Source: Diadophis punctatus similis (taxonomy: Eukaryota > Chordata > Lepidosauria > Squamata > Dipsadidae). Taken from it: a stretch of DNA of 64,000 nt. The notes below the pieces were generated by a model, which was not told the origin of the DNA, searched no databases, and saw only the letters and a list, made by a program, of their open reading frames with translations. This document shows, piece by piece, positions 10,777-33,119 of the stretch; positions within the stretch are counted from its first letter, which is position 1; every line of letters begins with the position of its first letter. The stretch covers positions 4,433,786-4,497,785 of the forward strand of contig JALIGW010000026.1 of NCBI GenBank assembly GCA_023053685.1. Reading direction: 5' to 3'. The position numbers and the translations under genes are program-made.

Positions 10777-11385
10777 GAGTCCTTGACTTACAGCCATTCG
10801 TTCAAACTTACAACGGTCCTGGAAAAAAAGGGACTTTTTCCACACGTAAGACCACTGCAGCATCCCCTTGGTCACGTGATCAAAATCCGGACGCTTGGCA
10901 ACCACTGTTCCCTCTAAGCTGCGCGGCCGCGCAGCCGCACACCTAATGAGAGAATGCCGCGCGGAAGTTTCTAACTTCCGCATGGCATTTTCTAATGGCA
11001 GCGGCTGCGCGGCCACGCACATGAAAAGAGAACGCCGCGCGGCAGTTTCTAACTGCCGCGCGCCGTTTTCTGACGTTACAGGAACATTGTTGGCAACCGG
11101 TTCGTATTTATGATGGCTCCGGTGTCCCCGGGGTCACGTGATCCCCTTTTGCGGCCTTCTGACAAGCCAAATCAATAGGGGAGGCCAGATTCACTTAACG
11201 ACAGTGTCGCTAACGTAACCACTGCAGGGATTCCCTTAAGATCGGTGGGAAGAAAGGTCGTTAAAACTCACTGAATTTTACAGGGGTGGGGTGGGGCGAA
11301 ACTCACTGGGGTGGGGGGAAATCATGCTTAGCGGTGGAAATTTCGGGCTCAACCGCGAACGTAGGTCAAGGACCACCTGTAGTAG
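10777..11385. repeat. Repeat D copy, split by a small hAT MITE
   Basis: The left part has 'agtccttgacttacagccat' and the right part 'ggtcacgtgatccccttttg' through 'aggtcaaggaccacctgt'. The copy is interrupted at 10903-11089 by a GC-rich foldback element. Confidence 0.65.
10903..11089. mobile_element. GC-rich hAT-like MITE
   Basis: This 187-bp element is flanked by a perfect 8-bp duplication, ttggcaac, at 10895-10902 and 11090-11097. Ends are CACTGTTCC and GGAACATTG. The interior contains two hairpins (gcggaagtttctaacttccgc-like and gcggcagtttctaactgccg) and CpG-rich blocks. No coding capacity. Confidence 0.75.
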
Positions 11386-11467
11386 GACCAGTCCTGTGAA
11401 GACTTTAAACAAGAGAAGGGCGCAGTTTGGAAAGGAACAGCTTGTTTGGCGGTTTGATGCTCCAATA

Positions 11468-12048
11468 CAGAGGTGTCAAACCGGCCCGCGGGGCCTCTGC
11501 CAGCAAAAATGAGAGCTCCGTTTTTGCCGGCAGACGGTTGCTGGAGGTTGGCGCAGCCAAAAACGGAGCTCGGGAACCCGTTTTTGCTGGCATAGCGCTC
11601 GGGCCGCCGACACGAGTGACGTCGAGCTGGCCATGCTCAGCCTGTGACAGAGGCGAAATTTATCTCACAAAGGAGAAATAGATCTTTTCCCGGACATCAG
11701 ACATTAGAAAAAAAAGAAACCGCAGTTTAAAAGTCTAAGTAAAAATATTTATTTCGGTACAAAACAATAAATCCTCATTAGTCTACATTTCTGATATGAA
11801 AATAGGTCTTGCTTCAATGGAAGCCAGGAACAGAAGGAATGGAGAAAGGAATGTGCACATGCGTACAAGAACATATCAATCACGTGCTCAGGAATAAACC
11901 ATTATATTAGATAGGGATGCTTCTCCCTGCATATACATATAACAGGCAATATAAAATCACTGCCTGACAGCCTGGCCATCCCAGCCTCCCCCCGCCGAGG
12001 TCAAACACAACCCTGATGCGGCCCTCAATGAAATCGCATTTGACCCCC
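11468..12048. mobile_element. hAT-like element
   Basis: The left end CAGAGGTGTCAAAC and right end ATTTGACCCCC are inverted. The 9-bp string atgctccaa occurs at 11457-11465 and 12049-12057, with two extra bases on the left side. A truncated relative ends near 62922 (gagtttgacactcctg). The interior has no transposase frame. Confidence 0.6.
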
Positions 12049-12057
12049 ATGCTCCAA

Positions 12058-12786
12058 CCACTCAAAGGGAAAGAGGACCGGTGAATGGAAACCCTTATCG
12101 TGTTCCTGTGCCTTCTTCTGCTTAAAAGAGTTTTTATCCCTAGCTTTCGAGCTGTTTGGGAAAGAGGTTTAACATCTACCTTAGATAGTTGTCTGTGATA
12201 GGATGGTGCTCAGTGAGTTGCTGCCAATTCTCCTTCTGCTCCTTGGAACCGAGCAGGGGTTGCCCTTCCTCTGTGGCCATTTCTCCTGTTCAAATCACAA
12301 AGACTCATATCAGTAACCCAGGCCATCATAGGCTCCTCGGAGACCCATCAAGCTCTGCTAAGGGTATGCCTTGCTCGGGTGATCTATTATCCTCCAGGTA
12401 AGTCGCTCTACAACGATCGGTCTCTGGCTGCCTGGAAAACATCTGGATGCAACCCAAAATATGGGCAGGCCCTGATGGGGTTACCTAGTTGGGTCGTGAA
12501 ACTAACGACCAAGCTCAGAGAGCACCAAAGTCCCCACCTCTGAAGGCCTCTAATTTATGGCTAAATTAAATATATCTCACAGGCCCAGTCTTTCTCTAAG
12601 AGCCGTGGTTGCTAACGCATCTCCAAAACATGCCTAAATGAAACAGGATCTTCAATAGCTCGCTTTATTTTCCATTAGCTTTTCAAAAGTTTAGTTATTT
12701 CAGTTAGGATTAAGAAATGAGATTTGTTTTTTTTAAATGGGGCTACCCATTTGGGTAAATGTCAGTGGGGAGAAAAATAGAATGGT
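12058..12786. other. No gene; repeat A remnant
   Basis: Nothing gene-like is visible. A decayed hammerhead-like repeat A fragment (ctgatggggttacctagttg, then agagagcaccaaag) lies at about 12471-12540. Confidence 0.45.
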
Positions 12787-13628
12787 TAAAATGATCCTTC
12801 CTTCCCTTCCTCCCTCCCCGTCTCCCCCTTTCCTCCCCTCCCCTTTCATTTCCCTTACTCTTTCATCCTTCCCTTCCCCCTTTTCCTTTCCTCCCTTCCC
12901 TTCATTCATCCTCCCCTCCCTTCCTTCCTTTACTCTTTCATCCCCTTCCCTCCCTCCCTCCCTTCCCTTACTTTCATCCTTTCCTTCCCTTTTCTTTCCT
13001 TCCTCTCCTGCCTTCCCCTTCCCTTCCTTTATTCTTTCATCCTTCCCTTCCCTTTTTTCCCTTTCCCTCCTTTACTCTTTCATCCCTCCCTTCCTTTCCT
13101 CCCTTTCCTTTCATCCTTCCATTCCCTCTCCTCCCTTCCCTTACTCTTTCATCCTTCCCTTCTTTCTTCCCTTCCTTCCCTCTCCTCCCTTCCCCCTTTC
13201 CTCTCCTCCCTTCCCCCTTCCCTTCCTTTACTCTTTCATCCTTCCCTTCCCTTTTCTTTCCTTCCTCTCCTGCCTTCGCCTTCCCTTCCTTTACTCTTTC
13301 ATCCTTCCCTTCCCTCCCTCTTCTCTCCTCCCTTCCCTTACTTTCATCCTTTCCTTCCCTTCTGTTTTCTTTTTTCCCTTCCCCTCCTTTACTCTTTCAT
13401 CCTTCCCTTCCTTTCCTCCCTCCCTTTCCTTTCCTCCCTTCCACCTTCCTTTCCTTTCCTTTCATCCTTCCCTTCCCTCTCCTCCCTTCCCTTTTCTTTC
13501 TTTCCTTCCTTCCCTCCCCCTTTTCTCTCCTCCCTTCCCCTTCCCTTCCTTTACTCTTTCATCCTTCCCTTCCCTCCTTCCCCTTCCCTTACTCTTTCAT
13601 CCTTCTCTTCCCTTCCCTTTTTTCCCCT
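12787..13628 (+). repeat. Polypyrimidine tract, ~840 bp
   Basis: Almost pure C/T on the plus strand, built from CCTTCC and CCCTT units with the recurrent phrase tttactctttcatccttccc. It opens a spurious 303-codon frame of S, P, F and L. It lies between FBXW2 and its presumed promoter. Confidence 0.95.
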
Positions 13629-13639
13629 CACTCATGCTA

Positions 13640-14400
13640 AAAAGCTGAAGTCATCTCATGGAAACGACCTGCTGTCCTTTTTTGTTGTTTTAGCTTTGCT
13701 TCATTATATAAGGCATTTACAAAAGATTTGATTGCAGGATGGAGAAAACTCTCAAGGATTAACAAACCAACAGGAGAAATGAAAAGGAATTTTTTAAAAA
13801 AAAGATAAATAATGAACAACGGCCATAACAGGGAGAATGACGCAAATGGTCTCTGTTTCGCTCTGGATTGCAGCCAACTGTCTCCAGGAACTTGTTCTAA
13901 ACTATTACAGCACAAAATCTCAAATATTCCACCCCCCACCCCCCAAGCCTATCTATGTACATTTCCTGCATGCTTCTGCCTACAAGGATTTGATACTTGC
14001 AGCCACAGTGTGGGGGCAATTGGTTCCCACACAAGCTATGCGCTTCAGATAGACAGCTCTTATTCTTCGGGTACAGAACTACCTGGAACTAGTTCAGGCA
14101 TGTCTCCAGCGTTCCTGGAAAGCTCTATAGAAGAACCTCGGGGAAGAAGAGCCGCCACCGATAAGCAAAAATTCAGCCCAGAGAAGGAATGGGGGTGTGG
14201 AAAGTGAGACAGAAGGGGCCCTCCCTGGTTTTGTTGGGAGGGCGAAGCGCTTTCAGAAATGCTTACTAGATGCTGTTACTGCCACCTTACAATAAAGGAA
14301 GTGCTGACATTGATGGTTTGGTTGCCTGTCTAGGTGAAAAACCAGAGGCGCTTTCTCCCCCATCCTATCGCCACAGGGGGTTGTTCTGATGGGCAGGAGC
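13640..14400. other. No gene recognised
   Basis: Unique-looking sequence, probably the first intron of FBXW2. I see no exon or classified repeat. Confidence 0.4.
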
Positions 14401-14407
14401 CCCCACC

Positions 14408-14706
14408 ACTGGCTGCCTCCAGAAGTTGTGGGTGCTCCCATCACTGGAGGTTTTCAAGAAGAGACTGGACAGCCATTTGTCTGACACATGGGTCTCCTGA
14501 TAGGACTAGAGGATCTCTAAGGTCCCTTCCAACTCTGTTATTCTGTGTGTGACCTAAGGGTCTCTTTTACGGTTACCTTTTTCCTGGATCTTATTATATT
14601 TATATGGAGCCTTATGAGAGACTGGATAGCCATTTGCCTGGAATTTGCCTTGAGCAAGGGGCTGGACTAGAAGACCTCCGAGGTCCCTTCCAACCCTATG
14701 GCTCTA
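14408..14706 (+). repeat. Two CR1 3' end fragments
   Basis: Two consecutive short CR1 ends, 14408-14548 and about 14612-14706. Each closes with 'aggtcccttccaac' plus a T-rich end. They are separate insertions, since both carry the terminal sequence. Confidence 0.8.
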
Positions 14707-14770
14707 TATTCAATGATATTGATACATTCCTATCATACATCCTGCTGTTGTTTCCATAGACTACATTACA

Positions 14771-15081
14771 GGTAGTCCTCGACTTATGACCACAATTGAG
14801 CCCAGAGTTCATTAATGTTGCTAAGTGAGAAATTTGCTAAGTGAGTTTTGCCCCATTTTATGACTTTGTCAGAAGGTCGCAAAAGGTGGACCCGTAACCC
14901 CGGGACACTGCAACCTCCTTAAATATAAACCGGTGGCCAAGCATCTGAATGCAAATCATGTGACCACGAGGATGCTGCGACGGTCGTTAAGCGTGAAAAA
15001 CGGTCCTGCTTTTCCCCCCATTGATGTCGTAACTTCGAACGGTCCACTAAATGAACTGTTGTAAGTCGAGGACCGCCTGTA
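14771..15081. repeat. Repeat D, near-complete palindromic copy
   Basis: It starts 'caggtagtcctcgacttatg' and ends 'gtaagtcgaggaccgcctgt'. The ends are about 20-bp inverted repeats. This is the best copy for defining family D. No coding capacity. Confidence 0.75.
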
Positions 15082-15117
15082 ACTATTTTTTTTTTTTGGG
15101 GTGCGTATCATTTTTAG

Positions 15118-15225
15118 AAGACTGGACAGCTATTTTGTCTGAAATGGAATATAGACTCTCCCTGTCGAGCAGGGGGGTTGGACTAGATGACCTCCAAGGT
15201 CCCTTCCAGCTAGAGATTCTGATTG
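15118..15225 (+). repeat. CR1 3' end fragment
   Basis: Short copy ending 'gatgacctccaaggtccctt'. It is the last repeat before the GC-rich promoter block. Confidence 0.75.
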
Positions 15226-15289
15226 ACCACCTCTGTGGATTTTTCTGCATTCTGACCGTTTTTCTTTTGGAATTTAAAAGGGATTTCTG

Positions 15290-16165
15290 ACCTCAACCCA
15301 GACCCCTCCCCACCTCTGATGCCCACCCACCCCTTTTTGGCTTGCAAAGAGAGCCAAGCTGGGGCTCATCCCTGGAAGGAGAGGGAGGGGGGGCAAGGAA
15401 TAGCAGCCCCCCCTTGACTCCATGGCCCCCCCAGCGGCCTCCATGCCCCCCACCCAACCCACCGAAATGCTGTCCCCGCCCCTCCCTCCTTCCCCCTGCT
15501 GGCCCCGCCCCCTGGCTGCAGGGGGGTCTCCATAGCAACGTGTGCCCCCTTCCCGGTCCCCTACCCCAGGCTTGCCCCCCCCTTGGCTCCCCCCTCCCTC
15601 TCCCCTTCGCTCCCCTCCCACCCGCCGCTCTCATTTGGGGGGTCGAACCTGCCGCCACCGGATCCCAGCAGAGCTCCTGGCCGGGGAGCTTCCGGCGCGG
15701 GGGCACTGACGTCATCCCCCCGCGCGCGCTACCGCCCGCGTCTCTGGAAAGAAGAGGAAGAGGCGCCGTCCATAGAGACGGAGAGGGTAGAGCGTCCTTC
15801 CCGCGCCGCGCCTCGGCCTTGGTTATCAAGTTTCGTCCGGAGAAAGCCGGACTCGGGGTGGGGGCTGGGGGTGAGGAAAGGCATAAATAAATTGAAATTT
15901 GCAAAGCTTCGGGCTTATCTATCCGACTCCGAACCATCCATTCCTTTTCCTAGAAAGGCCTACAAGACCGGATGCCGCTTCCTTTTTAAAGTCGACGAGC
16001 TTCCGGTCCGACGCCTTCTGGCCCCGCTCGGAAACCGGATCCCGGAGGGTCTTTGGTTCCACCTTGCAAACCTGCCGCCCGTCTTGACCCTGATTAGATT
16101 TGGGTCGGCGGGGAAGCGCCGCTCTTGGGGGGGGGGGCGAGATTAAAAAGGAGGGTTGGGGAAAG
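15290..16165. promoter_or_regulatory. CpG-island bidirectional promoter (FBXW2/SLC2A8)
   Basis: GC- and CpG-rich block between the head-to-head 5' ends of FBXW2 (minus) and SLC2A8 (plus), in clear contrast to the AT-rich surroundings. It contains a perfect CRE and several ETS-like TTCCGG/CCGGAA sites (about 15690, 15835, 15969 and 16001), with no obvious TATA box. A strong donor AAAG|GTGAGT at 16165/16166 on the plus strand suits a non-coding SLC2A8 first exon. FBXW2 needs a first exon upstream of 10641, and this is the only island between the two genes. Start sites are not determined. Confidence 0.75.
15707..15714. promoter_or_regulatory. CRE palindrome TGACGTCA
   Basis: Exact full cAMP-response element inside the CpG block, followed by ccccccgcgcgcgc. 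CREB/ATF factors bind such sites. Its position between two divergent genes suggests it could serve both. Confidence 0.6.
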
Positions 16166-17045
16166 GTGAGTGGGGCCAGCCTTTCTGGCATCTGTTGCAT
16201 GCTCTGGATTCCTCTGGGAGGCCAATATTGTCCCTTGGGTGGGCTTTGCCGAAGGGTGGAATGGTCGTTTTTGCCCAGATCCCTGCCTGAGTCGTTCCCC
16301 AACCTGGCGCCCTCTGCAGAGATCCGCATCTCAAGTCACTTTTCAACCTGGGGGTTCGGGTCCCTGGCAGAGTTGCAGGGTGGAAGGGTGTTGCAATCGG
16401 AAAAGCCCGCTGCTGCCTGTGTTTACAATGCCCAGCATTCCTCCCTCTTGGACGCATTGGGTGTGGCAGCTGATCCCCAGAAAGGGAGAAAAGGGGGTAT
16501 GGAGAAGATCAGTGCCAGCTTTCCAAGATTAATGCAAAACAGTCTATATAGTCCACCTTCCCTGAAGCTTTCTGAGCAGAAAGGCACAGAGATTGCAGGA
16601 TGCCAACCTCTTGGCATCCATGTCAGAAATTACAGTGAAAAGCTGCCCCTCCACCCCACCCAAAAATTACTTCAGCTTAGATATAGATGAGATTGCTTCC
16701 CCCCCCCCCCCCAACATCAGAAAAAGTAGTTTTTCCGATCACAGGATTGTGCTTGAGCTGATGGGGTGGGCAAAAGCCTTAGGTGTGAAACTGATTAAGG
16801 TCTAGTCAGTTTCGGAGCAGTTTAGAGAACCAGTTTGGTGTGATGGTTGAACAGAAAATCCATGGCTTGGATGGGGGTTTGTGTCAGACTGGACAAGGCT
16901 AGCCTATGTAGTGTCAAACAGAAGGGGGTTTGTGTGAGCTTGTGGCATGCCAAGACATGAACTTGCTGCGTGTAGATCTGAATCCTGAAACTCTGGTTTT
17001 TTGTTTTTTGTTTAAGAGAGATTTCATCAGACTGCCATCATATGC

Positions 17046-17137
17046 ATATGCGCCAAAGACAAATTCCTTGTGTGTCCAATCACACTTGGCCAATAAAGAA
17101 TTCTATTCTATTCTATTCTATTCTATTCTATTCTATC
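17046..17137 (+). repeat. LINE tail with (TATTC)n
   Basis: The tail 'ccaatcacacttggccaata' plus 'aagaattct' is followed by six to seven TATTC units. It is identical in layout to the 6.7-7.1 kb locus. Confidence 0.8.
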
Positions 17138-17229
17138 ATCCTGTCCTCGAAAACATAATTTCCTCTTTACCTCATTCTTGTTTTTCTGGTTGATCAGATA
17201 GAGAAAACAAGAGTCTATGCAAGAAGCTG

Positions 17230-17300
17230 TGTGCAACGAAATTTCATTTTAATGCATGCCGATTAGTGTACATTTAAAGTGGCAATAAAGTTAGTCTAAG
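17230..17300 (+). repeat. Retroelement 3' tail
   Basis: 'gcaacgaaatttcatttta' plus 'acatttaaagtggcaataaagt'. The same tail occurs at 41419-41485, where it runs into (TATTC)n. Family not identified. Confidence 0.6.
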
Positions 17301-17625
17301 AGAAGAGATCAGGAAAGAGAATTACTGGCTGTAAAGATGATTATATGCTCTTGTCCTCAAAGCTATTCCAAGTATAAACCCGCTGCAAATATCTCCTTTT
17401 TGAGCAAAGCAAAGAACGGAGGCTGTGCGTCTTTTTCTGATGGAAAATTAAAATTAAGAGTCTGCAGTTTACAGCTAAGGAAGCTAGTGGTTTGAAGTCA
17501 TATGATTTGCTTCTTCCTGCTTATCATGGTTTTTTTTTCTTTTCCCCGTTTCCTTATAATTTCAAGGGACTTAAGGCCAAGTTGCCCTATCATTAAGCAT
17601 CTTCTTTGGGGCACAGCCAAAGAGA

Positions 17626-29040
<11,415 letters not shown>

Positions 29041-29347
29041 GACCTCAGCACACAATATTTTTTTCCCTTCATCGTGGATTTCACTCAATTGGTGGCGAAG
29101 ACATTGGTTGGTGAGGCCAAAAGCCTTCCATCCTTTTCATTTTCCGAGGAAGATTGATCTGATGAAGGCGGCGCAATGGTTCTGGCCACCTCCAGTTTCT
29201 GCCTCTTCCTCTTGCCAAGAAGGCACGAAAATGTCATTCATGAAAAGCGGTGCTACTTTTTGTGATCTGCAGGTCCAGGGTGCTCAGATTTCCCAACGTA
29301 AATCTTCTGTTCATTTGAAACAAGGATGCTGTTTCGAGCGTGACTTC

Positions 29348-29353
29348 AATAAA
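29348..29353 (+). terminator. SLC2A8: SLC2A8 polyadenylation signal AATAAA
   Basis: First canonical AATAAA after the SLC2A8 stop, about 310 nt downstream, giving a short 3' UTR (29041 to about 29370). Confidence 0.7.
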
Positions 29354-29370
29354 TGACTGTTAAAAACCAC

Positions 29371-30035
29371 TGCAGTAACTGAGCCGTTTGTACCTTTACG
29401 GAGTTTGGAAACAGGAGACGAGGGTGGTGTAACTTTCGTTACCTAAATAAACCGTCCTTGAACCGTTCGGTAAAGAAATATAAACAGCACGGTTGGGAGA
29501 ACGGAAAACTCTGTTCGATAGGCTCAAGGAAAGAAGGTAGAAAGGGGATAAGATTGCAGTTTTTTTAAAAAAAACACTAGAAAGGATGCCGCACAGAAAA
29601 GAGGTTAAGATTTGCTCTGATTTGCCCCGGAATTTACAAACGCAGAATAGTCGACTGGATTTGAAGGTGGCAAATCCCGGTTGCATCGCTGGTCAGGATG
29701 GTTTGCGGGACAGGCAATTGGTGAGGCTTTTATGGATCTGAAATCCATAAAAGCAGCACGGATGTCGGAGAGAGAATGGCCGAGCGAGGGGGAGGCGTCA
29801 AGCAGGGAAGTAGCCTGGAATCCCTAGGTAGGCACAAGAGGGCGAAGTCTGACCCCCTCCGTTGAATGCTGTTGAACCTCATTTAGTCTTCTCTAGGTGC
29901 AGTCAGAAGATTCCTGTGTGTAGGCTCAAGCAATAAAAACAGAGCTTCCTTCCGAGCACTCTTCGTTTCCCCGGAGGTTCAGATTGTGAGGAGAAATGGT
30001 CAAATGTGGCTCCAAGAAAAAAGGGATCGGGATCG
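29371..30035. other. Intergenic, no gene recognised
   Basis: Between SLC2A8 and the next repeat. Short frames only, no homology recognised. Confidence 0.4.
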
Positions 30036-30582
30036 GAGGTGATATTCAGCCAGTTCTGACCGGTTCTGGCGAAACGGTAGCAGAAATTTTGAATAGTTCG
30101 GCGAACCGGCAAATACCACCTCTGGCTGGCCCCGCCCCGATCTATTCGCTGCCTCCTGAGTCCCAGCTGATCGGCTGGGTCTTCTTTTGTTGCCCTGCAC
30201 AGGAGAACGGAGCTGGAAAGCATGTTAGTGGAGTGGGGAGGGAATGGGGATTTTGCAGTATCCTTCCCCCAGGAGTGGGGAGGGAATGGGGATTTTGCAG
30301 TATCCTTCCCCCAGGAGTGGGCAGGGAATGGGGATTTTGCAGTATCCTTCCCCTGGAGTGGGGAGGGAATGGGGATTTTGCAGTATCCTTCCCCCAGGAG
30401 TGGGGAGGGAATGGGGATTTTGCAGTATCCTTCCCCCAGGAGTGGGGAGGGAATGGGGATTTTGAAGTATCCTTTCCCCAGGAGTGGGCAGGGAATGGGG
30501 ATTTTGCAGTATCCTTCCCCTGCCACGCCCACCAAGCCACGCCCACAGAACCGGTAGTAAAAAAATTTGAACCCCACCACTG
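30036..30582 (-). mobile_element. Family C element with 42-bp minisatellite
   Basis: Bounded by 'gaggtgatattcagccagtt' and 'ttgaaccccaccactg', the ends of family C. The interior is a tandem array (about 30231-30520) of roughly seven 42-bp units, each containing gggaatggggattttgcagt. The same array in the other orientation lies in the copies at 43247 and 61956. Confidence 0.75.
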
Positions 30583-30879
30583 AATTCAGGATGTGTGTGT
30601 GTGTGTGTTTTCACAAAAGGCAAAAGGTGTATTTTTCTCCCCTGTTCGATAATTCAGAAGTCCAGGAAGCAGCGAGAACAGGTTCAAGGTGCTCGTGAAT
30701 TGCAAGCACACTCCAGGGGAAGAAACCAATGATAAACTGCATGATCAAATGTCATAAATATTTATTACATATCAAGGAAGAAAAAAATAATAATACCCCA
30801 ACAGTTGATTTTACAGCTGTGGTCTATGGGACTTTCAGAACAAATGTTTGCCATTATATTCAAAGTATGATTCTCTTGC

Positions 30880-30882
30880 GCG

Positions 30883-30930
<48 letters not shown>
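30880..30930 (+). repeat. (CT)n microsatellite
   Basis: About 25 CT units, interrupted once by TTT. Confidence 0.9.
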
Positions 30931-30934
<4 letters not shown>

Positions 30935-31399
30935 ACAAGCTTTGAAAACACACAGGAAAAAAAAGAAAAGAAAAATACATTATTACTTGCAGCATTGAAA
31001 AAACAATGGCCAATACAATTAAGTTTAAGACACTTGGTGGTATAATTTAAACTTTTGAGACTCACAAGAGGATAAGCCACAGGCTGACAGCACAGAATCA
31101 TTGAAAAGTACAAAATCTCACTTAAGAGTTAACAGTCAAAAGGGGCACAATCCAGCAACAAAGTTAGGTGTGAGTAAAGCCATGATCCGAGAGGCGTCAA
31201 GAAGGGCGGGTGGGGGTCGGGAGATTTAAGCCCAAAAAGATTTCAGGTGATTTAATTCTCTGATCGACCCATGGAGCAAGGCGTGGTGAACAGGCCGTTC
31301 CAAGCCCACTTTTAACTTGTATCAAAAGTGAGGTGTGTTTTTTTTAATTTTTTTTGAAATAAATATTATTTTTGAAAAAGGCAACTGGGTTGACATTTT

Positions 31400-32345
31400 G
31401 AGGAAGGGGGAAAAAAAAAGAGGTTTCGCTTCCTATCCTGGAAGCTTCCTCAGTTCTATTGGACGGTGTGAGAGATGGAAGGACAGTTATTGACAGCTGA
31501 GACGAATTGGTGGGGGAGGGGAACGATAAGTTCTGACAGGGTGGTGGTGGTGGTGGGGGGTGAGAATGGAAAAGTTGTGTTTTCTTTTTAGTCAACTGGC
31601 CTCACACACACTGAGATCCTTGTAGACGTTTCATTAACCAACTAGGTAACACCATCAATGCTAGAAGGGAGAAGGAAGAGGAGGACGACGACTGCGGGGT
31701 CCTTGATGCTCTCTGAGCTTGGTTGTTTTCTTGCGGACGTTTCATTACCCAGCTAGGTAACACCATCAGTGCTAGAAGGGAGGGGGGTTTATTCTTTTTA
31801 TATACAGTTGTCTTCTCCCTTCTAGCACTGACGATGTTACCTAGCTGGGTAATGAAACGTCCGCAAGAAAACAGCCAAGCTCAGAGAGCACCAAGGACCC
31901 CACAGTCATTCTCCTCTTCCATTCCACAAACTCTACTCCCTTCTAGCACTGATGATGTTACCTAGCTGGGTAGTGAAATGTCTGCAAGAAAACAGCCAAG
32001 CTCAGAGAACACCAGGGACCCCACCGTTCAACCCCGAGCTACAAATCGAGAGGACAGAGAGAATTGGGGGAGAGGACTGGTAACAACTCTTGAGGGCCAT
32101 TGTGGTTACTTGGGCGTTTTATCCGTGACCTCAGGGTCATCTCAGACCAGTTGCCTATAAAGAAAGCACAATCTTTCATTCTCACTCCCCTCATCGCAAT
32201 CCTGTCAGAACCTATCATTGTCTGTCCCCCGCCAACTAATCTCAACGGTCAAAAACTCTCCATCTCCCACACCAGGCAATAGAACTGATGAAGCTTCCAG
32301 GATAGGAAGCGAAACGTCTTCTTTCTCCTCAGGGGGAAAAAAAAT
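31400..32345. repeat. Large palindromic element with nested hammerhead-like cores
   Basis: The cores are nested symmetrically: B minus (31456-31417), A minus (near 31665 and 31770), A plus (31825-31864 and 31946-31985), B plus (32281-32322). The arms are inverted copies (for example 'cctgtcagaacctatcattg' at about 32203 against the complement near 31530). The B plus core is complete with a perfect 6-bp stem II. No coding frame. In the SLC2A8-GARNL3 intergenic region. Confidence 0.75.
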
Positions 32346-33119
32346 CCATCCAGTGGCCTTTAAAAAAAAACATTAAAAAAATCACTTCTGATACAACTGT
32401 GAGGCAGTTGACTGAGTTGACTGAGAATCTTCACAGCCACTTTAGCTTGCATTTTCTTCCCTTCTCCTCCTCCTCTCTTTCTCTTTCTCTCTTTCTCCTC
32501 CTCCTCCTCCTTTCTTCCTTTCATGGGATCCATCTCAGTGAAATCAACCAGAGTTGAGTGTGAGCAACAGCTGGCCCTGGAAGGGACTGACACCTTTACT
32601 CATCGGTTAATCACAAGAGTAAGATTTAAAAGTGTCACACATTTAAGCGGGAAACGTCACCTTGATTCTCCCATTCCTTCCTGCCGATAGATCGGTTGTC
32701 CCCCGATTCTTCTTCTAAGCCGCTTGGACCATCCAAACGTCATTTCGCACCCAGGCCCCACCATAACTAGATCACCAAATCAAAGGCGGAAGCTACATCG
32801 TGCTTGGAAGCAAGAACGGGGAGAATGTGAGGGGAAAAGGTGGAACGGAAGTGGCCGAATCTGCCTTCCTTCTCCATCTGTTGCTTTGGGGAGTAGGGGG
32901 CACAGGGGGGAGTCACACCTAACTCGTGCCGGACGATGCTGGAGGGCGCTCTTTGGAAAGAAAGAGCGGACAGGAAAACAAGCAACCAGTGTCAACGACA
33001 AACAGATTTGTACACGCATCAGCTTCAAAGTGCCTTCTGCCTGGCGAGAGGCGTTATTTCGTAAATGTCAGCAAGTCATTCTTGCCAAAAGCACCCGTTC
33101 TCTTCCACCTCCAATTTAG

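Noticed and set aside
12737..13648. 303-codon plus-strand open frame rich in P, S, F and L
   Set aside because: It is simply the polypyrimidine tract read in frame; no domain and no splice context.
15293..15937. Overlapping 182-214-codon frames in the GC-rich block
   Set aside because: Low-stop frames are expected in GC-rich promoter sequence; no homology and frames on both strands.
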